NCBI GenBank assembly: GCA_903856875.1
Contig: CAIODE010000300.1
Coordinates: forward strand, 1 to 8,719
Reading direction: 5' to 3'
DNA length: 8,719 nucleotides
Source of the DNA: an uncultured Burkholderiales bacterium
GTDB taxonomy: Bacteria > Pseudomonadota > Gammaproteobacteria > Burkholderiales > Burkholderiaceae_C
This document shows, piece after piece, positions 1 to 6,188 of the stretch. Both the position numbers and the translations under genes were made by a program. The stretch's first letter is position 1. The number at the start of each line of letters is the position of its first letter. Below the pieces are notes generated by a model. That model searched no databases and was not told the DNA's origin. It saw nothing but the letters and a program-made list of their open reading frames with translations.

Positions 1-634
1 CCACAGTGCCTGGGAAACGTTGCAAGAACAATTCGAGCCAGTCAACACTTTCTGCGTCCAAGTGGTTGGTGGGTTCGTCAAGCAGCAACATGTCGGGTCG
101 GCTGAGCAACAAACGGCACAAAGCCACGCGGCGCTTTTCACCGCCAGAGAGTTTGCCAATGATGGCGTCCCATGGGGGCAAACGCAAAGCGTCGGCTGCA
201 ATTTCCAGTTGGTGGTCAGAGGCGTCGCCTGCAGTGGCGATGATGGCCTCGAGTTTGGCTTGCTCTGCAGCCAGCGCATCAAAATCGGCGTCTTCTTCGG
301 CGTAGGCTGCATAAACTTCTTCGAGGCGAGCTTGCGCCGCTTTCACTTCGCCCATGCCACCTTCAACGGCTTCGCGAACGGTTTCGTCGGGGTCCATCTG
401 TGGCTCTTGGGGCAGGTAACCAATTTTCAGGCCCGCCATGGGAATGGCTTCGCCTTCAATTTCCTTGTCAATGCCGGCCATGATTTTCAGCAGGGTGGAC
501 TTGCCGGAGCCGTTTAAGCCGAGTACGCCAATTTTGGCGCCAGGGAAGAAACTGAGTGAAATGTCTTTGAGAATGTGACGCTTCGGCGGCACGATCTTGC
601 CGACGCGGTTCATAGAAAAAACGTATTGGGCCAT
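1..634 (-). CDS. ettA: EttA, energy-dependent translational throttle ABC-F ATPase (5' part, runs off left edge)
   Basis: The visible 211 N-terminal residues begin [19 protein letters not shown], an almost exact match to the proteobacterial EttA start. EttA is a cytoplasmic ABC-F protein with two ABC ATPase domains and no membrane segment; in E. coli it binds the ribosomal E site and gates entry into elongation according to the ATP/ADP balance. Seen here: Walker [10 protein letters not shown] (about 39-47), the Q-loop region GYLPQEP (72-78), the charged helical 'arm' insertion typical of EttA (about 95-135), the signature LSGGE (162-166) and Walker B/H-region [11 protein letters not shown] (183-193). 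The second ABC domain lies beyond the left edge; full-length relatives are about 555 residues. The ATG at 634 gives the conserved N terminus exactly; its ribosome site is poor (only GAAGAG about 10 bases upstream). No lesion is visible. Identity is secure within the ABC-F family, where EttA is distinguished from Uup and YheS by the N terminus and arm. Confidence 0.96.
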   Translation of the reverse strand, partial: MAQYVFSMNRVGKIVPPKRHILKDISLSFFPGAKIGVLGLNGSGKSTLLKIMAGIDKEIEGEAIPMAGLKIGYLPQEPQMDPDETVREAVEGGMGEVKAAQARLEEVYAAYAEEDADFDALAAEQAKLEAIIATAGDASDHQLEIAADALRLPPWDAIIGKLSGGEKRRVALCRLLLSRPDMLLLDEPTNHLDAESVDWLELFLQRFPGTV

Positions 635-650
635 GGCTGGGATGCTCTTC

Positions 651-700
651 AAAAAGGGAGGGAAAAGATGATTTTCCAAAAGGGAAACTTAATTTTCCCG
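651..700 (-). terminator. Tandem short hairpins with T-runs upstream of ettA (weak terminator or leader structure)
   Basis: On the minus strand, GGGAAA (699-694) pairs with TTTCCC (687-682) around a six-base loop and is followed by TTTT (681-678). Next, GGAAAA (677-672) pairs with TTTTCC (666-661) around a five-base loop, followed by CTCCC and TTTTT (655-651). Stems are only six base pairs with two or three G-C pairs, so each would be a weak intrinsic terminator. They sit where the exonuclease transcript should end. They also lie between the only -10-like box and the ettA start, so they may instead form part of an ettA leader. Confidence 0.35.
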
Positions 701-708
701 AACCCGTG

Positions 709-737
709 ATTATCCCTGTCTTTAGGTGTCCCTTTAG
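709..737 (-). promoter_or_regulatory. Candidate ettA promoter with a -10-like GATAAT box
   Basis: GATAAT on the minus strand (714-709) matches five of six positions of the sigma-70 -10 consensus. The hexamer 17 bases upstream (CTAAAG, 737-732) matches TTGACA poorly, at two of six positions, so the call rests on the -10 box alone. If real, transcription would start near 702 and give a leader of about 65 bases containing both hairpins. ettA could equally be reached by readthrough from the recombination operon. Confidence 0.22.
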
Positions 738-764
738 CGCTTTCTGCCCCTGAAATCTCTCAAA

Positions 765-1682
765 TTACAAGACTCGATCGCCCGATTTACCACTTCGGCA
801 GGAAAATTGGACCCGGGCATCTTGAGTTTCAAGGCCAATTCTGGCAGAGCGCCCACCGTAAACCTGTGATTTGAGCCATTCAGCCTCTGCCTCCAAAGCG
901 TCTGCTGACTTCACAGCTGTGAACCAAACTTTGGCTTCGGCATCCCAGCGGTAGCCTCGGGCTTTGAGCTTGTCTTTGGTTTCGAAGGGCGAACCAAATG
1001 CTTTGACCACTGTTCGGGCTTGTTCGGCTGACATAAAAAGTTGTTGCAAGCCAGTAGTTGGCGTCTCCTCAGGCTGGGGCTTCAAAGGCGAAGACAAGAC
1101 CCTGAGCAAAGCATGGCAGTCCACTTGCGCTCGGTGGGCATCGTAAAACCATCCCAATTCGCTGCACAAAAATTCCAACTTGGCAGATCCCAAACCCTGA
1201 GCCTTCCAGTTAATGCTTGCAAAAGAGCAAGCCCATGCTTTGTGCTCAAACACCTCTAATCGGTTTTCAACGAAAGGACGATCAAAGCCAGCGTTGTGCG
1301 CCACGATGAGATCTGCTCTTTCCACCATGTCAATGATTTTGGCTTCGTTGAGTTTTTGACCTTTCACGTCTTGGGTGGTGATGCCGGTGAGTTTCACGAT
1401 TTCTGCTGGGATGGGCCTGCCCGGATCTTCGAAATCTTCATAGACCTCAAGCAAACCAACCGGTTGACCCCTTTGCAGATCGACATCAACAGCCAGCATG
1501 GCCAACTCAATGATGTTTTCTGCGCGCCAATCTAAGCCCGTCGTTTCAGTGTCCAAAATGAGGACTCTTTTGGTAGGTCCGCCAGACCCTGGCCCAAAGT
1601 CTAGAACCGGCACCAAGCGACGTTTGACTTTGAAGTCTGGGTGGGCTGACAACTTGTCAGCCATTTCATCGAAATTCATCAT
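765..1682 (-). CDS. DnaQ-like 3'-5' exonuclease (DEDDh family) with a C-terminal KARGYRWD module
   Basis: A 305-residue protein with the catalytic pattern of the DEDDh exonucleases (DnaQ/pol III epsilon-like), which remove 3' nucleotides with two metal ions. ExoI is LILDTETTGLD (D44, E46); ExoII is LIVAHNAGFDRPFVENRL (H129, D134); ExoIII is HRAQVDCHALL (H183, D188). All four acidic residues and the histidine are present, so it should be active. After a linker (about 197-225), residues 234-272 form a small module with KARGYRWD, KVWF and a terminal EWL, resembling the DUF5710-type fold; its role is unknown to me. The start is constrained: an in-frame TGA (1688-1686) lies just upstream of the tandem ATG ATG (1682, 1679). 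The ribosome site is weak (GTGAG). It begins 22 bases after recD, so it is probably cotranscribed with recCBD and may trim 3' ends in the same repair pathway (inference). It lacks polymerase motifs and is too divergent to be the replicative epsilon subunit. Confidence 0.88.
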   Translation of the reverse strand: MMNFDEMADKLSAHPDFKVKRRLVPVLDFGPGSGGPTKRVLILDTETTGLDWRAENIIELAMLAVDVDLQRGQPVGLLEVYEDFEDPGRPIPAEIVKLTGITTQDVKGQKLNEAKIIDMVERADLIVAHNAGFDRPFVENRLEVFEHKAWACSFASINWKAQGLGSAKLEFLCSELGWFYDAHRAQVDCHALLRVLSSPLKPQPEETPTTGLQQLFMSAEQARTVVKAFGSPFETKDKLKARGYRWDAEAKVWFTAVKSADALEAEAEWLKSQVYGGRSARIGLETQDARVQFSCRSGKSGDRVL

Positions 1683-1704
1683 TGCTCACTTTTTTTTGAA
1701 GTGC

Positions 1705-3681
1705 CTATTTTGACGGATGAAACAGGGCATCTGCCAAACCGCCACTTCGGGTAACTCGCTGCGCCACTGCGTTGAACAAGACATCGGCATTGGGGACCCA
1801 CCAGCTAAGACGTGATTTAGCGCGAGTGACGCCGGTATAAAGCAACTCGCGAGTGAGCACAGGGGCATCTCGTTCAGGCAGCACCAGGAGCACATGGTCG
1901 TACTCTGAGCCTTGCGATTTGTGAACGGTCATGGCCCAAACAGTTTCAACGGCATCCAAGCGAGAAGGCAACACCCACCGCACTTCCCCTTTGCCGTCGG
2001 GGAACGCAACGCGAAGGCCATTGGCAGTGGGCAAACACTGGCCCACATCGCCGTTCATGAGTTGAAGGTGGTAGTCATTGCGGGTGACCATGATGGGACG
2101 TCCGACGAACCAGGCGTCTTGCGCTTTGGCGGGCTGGAAGTTTCTTTCTGAGTTTTTAGACAAGCCTAGGGCCATGGCGATTCGCTCGTTCAAAGATTGA
2201 ACACCCCATGCGCCTTGTCGCAGTGCACAAAGCACTTGAAATTCGCTGAAACAGTTCAACAAGTGGAGGGCCTGCGCGTTGTCACAGCGGGCATCGTCTT
2301 GCTGCAGAGGTTTTAAAAATTTCAACCATGCAGACCACCCTTCACGCAATGCATGAACAACCTCAGGATGCAACTGCCCTTGCGGCCTCTCGCGCCATTC
2401 ATCTGGCCATCTTTGAACCTCTGGCTTTTCGATGCCAGCCGCCGCGCTGGCATGGCTTAAGCCATGCCATTGCTTTTCGATTTGCTGTTGGTCGCCAGCG
2501 TTGATCCATTGAGACCATTGACCGATGGCGCTGTTGGCATGAAAGCGTCGGCTGACGTGAAGCACCGCAGTTTGCTCTGACAAGGTGTAGGGTTTGGTGG
2601 GGTGCGCTTGGGTAGCGCTGTCTGCTTGGGCTGCACCTTCGCACAATTGAGACCAAACAGCGCCAGCTTCTACCGATGCCAACTGATCTTTGTCGCCCAA
2701 CAAAACCAGCCTGGCCTGCGTCGGCACACATTTCATCAATCGCGCCATGAGCTCAAGATCAATCATCGAGGCTTCGTCGACCACCACCAAGTCCGTTGCC
2801 AATGATGGCGCAGCCCTTGCGGCTGCATCTGGGTTGTACTGTAACAATTGGTGCAAGGTGACCGCTTGTGATGGAATACCTTCACCCCAGCCCTCGGGCA
2901 AGCTGGCCAATGCCGCTTGAATCGATGAACTCAAGCGGCTGGCAGCCTTGCCGGTGGGGGCTGCCAAATGAATGCGCAATGTTGTTTGCTGATCGTGGGC
3001 AGATTGTTGCAGCAAGGCCAACAAGCGCACCACCGTGGTTGTTTTGCCTGTACCCGGACCACCGGTAATGAGTGTCAGGCCGGCGCGCAAAGCTTTGGCA
3101 CAGGCGATGCGCTGCCAATCTGTTTCCTCGCTTTGAAGGCCGAACAGTTTGTTCAGTTTTTCATCGCTGTCCTCAGGCACTTGAAAGTTTTGCGACAGAC
3201 GCATTTGCACAGAGGCTTGAATGCTTTGTTCTGCATGCCAAGCGCGCCTTAAGTAAACACGTTGGGCTTGGCCGTCTTCTTGGAAAGAAACCATGATGGG
3301 TGAATGGTCGCCAATGGCCCATGGCATTGTTTTGGCAGCGTCAGCCCATGGGTTGTGGGGTGTGGCGAACAAATCGATGGGCTGTTCATTCAACTTTGAA
3401 ATTGCAAGCAGTTGATTCAATGCCTTGGTTTGCGCATCGGTCCAGTCAAGCAAATGGGCTGGGTTTTGGATCAAAGCCTCAAGGTCCAAGCAAGCGTGCC
3501 CTCTTCCCATTTGATGGCTGACCAAAAGCGCCAGCAAATCGTGCAAGGGCTCTGAGGTGGTTTGATGTGACTTTAAAAATTGAAGCCAAGCCACATCCAA
3601 GGCCGTCCACGGCCAGCCTGCCAAGGTAGATGCAAAAGGCGGCACAGAAGTGTTGCTGATCGGGGCTTGTGAGTGGGTCAT
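1705..3681 (-). CDS. recD: RecD, exodeoxyribonuclease V alpha subunit (5'-3' SF1 helicase)
   Basis: RecD is the fast 5'-3' helicase motor of the RecBCD enzyme, tracking the 5'-ended strand at a double-strand break. The 658-residue product is slightly longer than E. coli RecD (608) and shows the full SF1B set: Walker A ITGGPGTGKTTT (205-216), motif Ia LAAPTGKAASRL (239-250), motif II VVVDEASMID (299-308), motif III LVLLGDKDQLASVEAGAV (325-342), SRRF (377-380), TRNDYHLQLMNGDVG (533-547), motif V TVHKSQGSEYDHV (585-597) and motif VI LLYTGVTRAKSR (613-624). Residues about 1-190 form the N-terminal domain that contacts RecC. The ATG overlaps the recB stop (ATGA) and has a good ribosome site, AGAAGGGG, seven bases upstream, so it can be translated independently as well as coupled. 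It ends in TAG. No lesion is seen. A stand-alone RecD2 is excluded by the recC-recB context and the shorter N-terminal domain. Confidence 0.96.
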   Translation of the reverse strand: MTHSQAPISNTSVPPFASTLAGWPWTALDVAWLQFLKSHQTTSEPLHDLLALLVSHQMGRGHACLDLEALIQNPAHLLDWTDAQTKALNQLLAISKLNEQPIDLFATPHNPWADAAKTMPWAIGDHSPIMVSFQEDGQAQRVYLRRAWHAEQSIQASVQMRLSQNFQVPEDSDEKLNKLFGLQSEETDWQRIACAKALRAGLTLITGGPGTGKTTTVVRLLALLQQSAHDQQTTLRIHLAAPTGKAASRLSSSIQAALASLPEGWGEGIPSQAVTLHQLLQYNPDAAARAAPSLATDLVVVDEASMIDLELMARLMKCVPTQARLVLLGDKDQLASVEAGAVWSQLCEGAAQADSATQAHPTKPYTLSEQTAVLHVSRRFHANSAIGQWSQWINAGDQQQIEKQWHGLSHASAAAGIEKPEVQRWPDEWRERPQGQLHPEVVHALREGWSAWLKFLKPLQQDDARCDNAQALHLLNCFSEFQVLCALRQGAWGVQSLNERIAMALGLSKNSERNFQPAKAQDAWFVGRPIMVTRNDYHLQLMNGDVGQCLPTANGLRVAFPDGKGEVRWVLPSRLDAVETVWAMTVHKSQGSEYDHVLLVLPERDAPVLTRELLYTGVTRAKSRLSWWVPNADVLFNAVAQRVTRSGGLADALFHPSK

Positions 3682-6158
3682 GACAATACCCCTTCTGCAT
3701 TGGATGGCTGATTCAATTTAAATGCTTCGTCCAAGGCATGGATCAGATCGTAAGATGGTTTATGGACATAGCAACCCTGGCCGGCTTGATCAATGCCCCG
3801 CAAGTACAGATAGATGGCGCCGCCTACGTGTTGCTCGTAGTTGTAACCAGGGAGCCGCGACTTTAAAAGTCGGTGAACCGCCAAGATGTACAAGGTGTAT
3901 TGCACGTCGTAGCGATGGCTGAGCATGCTGCTTGTGATGCTGTCTTGCGAATAGTCGGGCAATTTGTTCGACTTGTAATCGAGCACGTAATAGCGGCCTT
4001 GGTGCTCAAACACAATGTCCATAAAGCCCGTGAGCAAGCCATTCAATTGCTGCGCTTGCAAAGCAGGGCGGGCTTTGTGGGGATGCAGAGCAGTGCTAAT
4101 GAGTTGATCCATGTACAGCGTTGAAACACCATGCGTTTTGAACGTGAAGCCCATTTCTGGCCATGCGTTTTGAGCGTTGAGCTGCGACAAGCTGAAACAA
4201 TGTTGATCTGACCCCAATTGTGTGAACTGAGTGGCAGCGCATTGGCGGATGAGTTGCAGGCAGAGGGCTTGGTCTTCGGGTTTAAGTTGCAGGCTGTCGG
4301 CTTGGGTTTGCCACCAGCCTTGCCATCGAATTTTGACTTCAGCTAAGAGGTCTGATTCGTTTTTCAAAAGGGGCCAGCCTTCTTTCAGCTGCCATTCGAA
4401 GATGTCGTGCAACAAGGTGCCGTAGGCACTGCCAGCAGGGAATTGATTGAAAGTGGCTTGCTCCGTTTTTGCAGAGACCTTGCCATCTGCCGCGAGCAGG
4501 TCATTGGCGTTGGCCACTTGGTTGTCAATTTGAGAATCTAACCAGCGCTCTTCGCGCGCAAGACCCGAGTCAGTGGCATGCCATTTGGAATCACTCAGCT
4601 TGCGGGTGAGTGCGCTGAAGCTGGCTGTCCAACCGGCTTGGGGCAACACCCGCGATGGCGATCTTGCAACAGTTGCAGCCTCTAAACTGACAGCGATGGA
4701 CGGTTTGTACAACTGTGCATTCGCTTTGGGCGCATGAACGACTTCTATGTCATCGCAGCTGGCCCAAGCCTGCAATTTTTCTTGCAAATCATCGGCAGAC
4801 TTTCGTTGCAACAAAACACTTAAAGCACTTTGCGCTTGTGTCTCCTTGCTTTTGAAATCGCCTTGGCGTTTGGCAACGCCTGCCCACAGGGCTTGCTGCG
4901 CACGCGTGAAGGCGACATACAGCAAACGAATGTCCTCTTGCAGACGTTCTTCAGCCGTTCGAAGCGAGTCATCTTTGTCTTCTCTGAAGTTGGAGACAAA
5001 AGGTAAAAATACCAAGGGGTATTGCAAGCCCTTGGCTTTGTGAAAGGTGATGACTTGAACCAACTCTGCATCTGTTTCAAGACGCATTTGTGCGCTCTCA
5101 CCTTGCGCCTGTGGATCTGCCAATTGATCAGTGAGGAAACGAAGCAATGCAGATTCACCTTGCAATTGAAGGCTGGCTGATTGGAGTAACTCACCCAAAT
5201 GCAACAGATTGGTCAAGCGCCTTTCAGCGGTCTCGCCTTCGGCTTGCATGCGCCTGCCGATGTCTTGTTCGTGCACAATTTTGTAGAGCATTGGCAAGAA
5301 GCCTTGACGTCGCCAAGTGGTGTGCCAAGCATTGAAACGCTCCACCCAAATGTCCCAGTCCTCTTCTGCACGGAACACCTGCTCTATTTCAGGCAAGCTG
5401 AGGCACAAGGTGCGCGTGGTGAGCGCAGCGCGCAGCAACTTGGCATTGCGCGCTTGTAAGACGGCTTCTAAAATGCAGGCCAAATCGAGCGCCTCGCGTG
5501 TGGCGTACACACTGTCACGGTCTGATAAGTAGACGCTGCGGACACCCCGCTGTGCCAAGGCTTGGCGAATTCTTTTGGCCTCTTGGCCATCTCTGACCAA
5601 AACCGCCATGTGGCCCGGTTGAGCGATGCCTTGATTCAAGAGCAAGACCATTTGCGTGGCGCAAATCTGCGCCATGTCTTCACTGTATTGCTTGCCACTC
5701 AGGGGTTTGTCGGCGGCCAAATGCCATACCGTGAGCGCGGGCAGTTTTTGGCCGTTGGCCAAGCGAAGACTTTCGGACTTGGCGGGAGTGGGTGTTTTCA
5801 CACGCTCAAAGGGCACTTCACCAAAAGGGTTCTGAGCCGTTTCAAACAGGTGATTCACAGCATTGACCACTTCAGGGCTAGACCTGAAATTTTCTGTGAG
5901 GGTCCAAATGGATTCGGCCGCATGCCTTGCGTTCAAGTAGGTTGGCAAATCGGCGCCACGAAAACTGTAGATGGCTTGTTTCGGGTCGCCAATCATCAAA
6001 AATGCACTGGCATTTTCATGTTCTGCATTGCCCGTCTCTTGACTTGGCAAATTTGCTGCGCCGTAAATTCGCGACAGCGATTCATATTGCCAGGGGTCGG
6101 TATCTTGAAACTCATCCACCATGGCCACAGGAAACTGCGCACGAACAATCTGGGGCAA
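3678..6158 (-). CDS. recB: RecB C-terminal fragment (helicase motifs II-VI and nuclease domain)
   Basis: This 826-residue segment continues RecB in the same frame after the amber codon. In full-length numbering it carries motif II MVDEFQDTDP (396-405), motif III MIGDPKQAIYSFRGAD (438-453), motif IV TLTENFRSSPEVVNA (469-483), motif V ITFHKAKGLQYPLVFLPF (753-770) and motif VI LLYVAFTRA (795-803). The C-terminal nuclease domain has the histidine in GTLLHDIFEW (H967), GFMDIVF (D1097) and VLDYKSN (D1110, K1112), matching E. coli H956, D1067, D1080 and K1082, with the same D-to-D spacing of 13. The TTG at 6158 is only the first possible start after the stop and has no ribosome site; the ATG at 6122 is no better. 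I therefore doubt that it is made independently. The reading frame is open from 6188. If expressed alone it would lack the ATP-binding loop but keep the nuclease site. It ends in TGA overlapping the recD ATG. Confidence 0.8.
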   Translation of the reverse strand: MPQIVRAQFPVAMVDEFQDTDPWQYESLSRIYGAANLPSQETGNAEHENASAFLMIGDPKQAIYSFRGADLPTYLNARHAAESIWTLTENFRSSPEVVNAVNHLFETAQNPFGEVPFERVKTPTPAKSESLRLANGQKLPALTVWHLAADKPLSGKQYSEDMAQICATQMVLLLNQGIAQPGHMAVLVRDGQEAKRIRQALAQRGVRSVYLSDRDSVYATREALDLACILEAVLQARNAKLLRAALTTRTLCLSLPEIEQVFRAEEDWDIWVERFNAWHTTWRRQGFLPMLYKIVHEQDIGRRMQAEGETAERRLTNLLHLGELLQSASLQLQGESALLRFLTDQLADPQAQGESAQMRLETDAELVQVITFHKAKGLQYPLVFLPFVSNFREDKDDSLRTAEERLQEDIRLLYVAFTRAQQALWAGVAKRQGDFKSKETQAQSALSVLLQRKSADDLQEKLQAWASCDDIEVVHAPKANAQLYKPSIAVSLEAATVARSPSRVLPQAGWTASFSALTRKLSDSKWHATDSGLAREERWLDSQIDNQVANANDLLAADGKVSAKTEQATFNQFPAGSAYGTLLHDIFEWQLKEGWPLLKNESDLLAEVKIRWQGWWQTQADSLQLKPEDQALCLQLIRQCAATQFTQLGSDQHCFSLSQLNAQNAWPEMGFTFKTHGVSTLYMDQLISTALHPHKARPALQAQQLNGLLTGFMDIVFEHQGRYYVLDYKSNKLPDYSQDSITSSMLSHRYDVQYTLYILAVHRLLKSRLPGYNYEQHVGGAIYLYLRGIDQAGQGCYVHKPSYDLIHALDEAFKLNQPSNAEGVLS
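3689..3696 (-). promoter_or_regulatory. Ribosome binding site of recD inside the end of recB
   Basis: AGAAGGGG on the minus strand lies seven bases before the recD ATG at 3681. It is the best Shine-Dalgarno match among the starts in this window. It lies within the last codons of recB, fixes the recD start, and would let recD be initiated even when ribosomes fail to reach the end of recB. Confidence 0.7.
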
Positions 6159-6188
6159 GCAACTGTCTGGTGCATGCAGTGCCGCGTG

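Larger units (their letters stand above)
635..764. other. Intergenic gap between the exonuclease gene and ettA
   Basis: This 130-base stretch codes for nothing I can support. Read on the minus strand from the exonuclease stop it contains a CTAAAG direct repeat (737-732 and 725-720), a palindromic AGCGCT (741-736), a GATAAT box (714-709), then two tandem hairpins with T-runs (700-651), and finally the ettA start. It is the longest gap in the window and the only place inside it where one transcription unit could end and another begin. Confidence 0.7.

Noticed and set aside
20..517. Plus-strand open frame of 165 codons at the left edge
   Set aside because: It lies wholly antisense to ettA, whose protein matches its family along the whole stretch. 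The plus-strand translation has no recognisable domain.
765..1682. Calling the exonuclease gene dnaQ
   Set aside because: The replicative epsilon subunit has no KARGYRWD C-terminal module and is about 240 residues; here the exonuclease motifs are shared at family level only and the context is recCBD.
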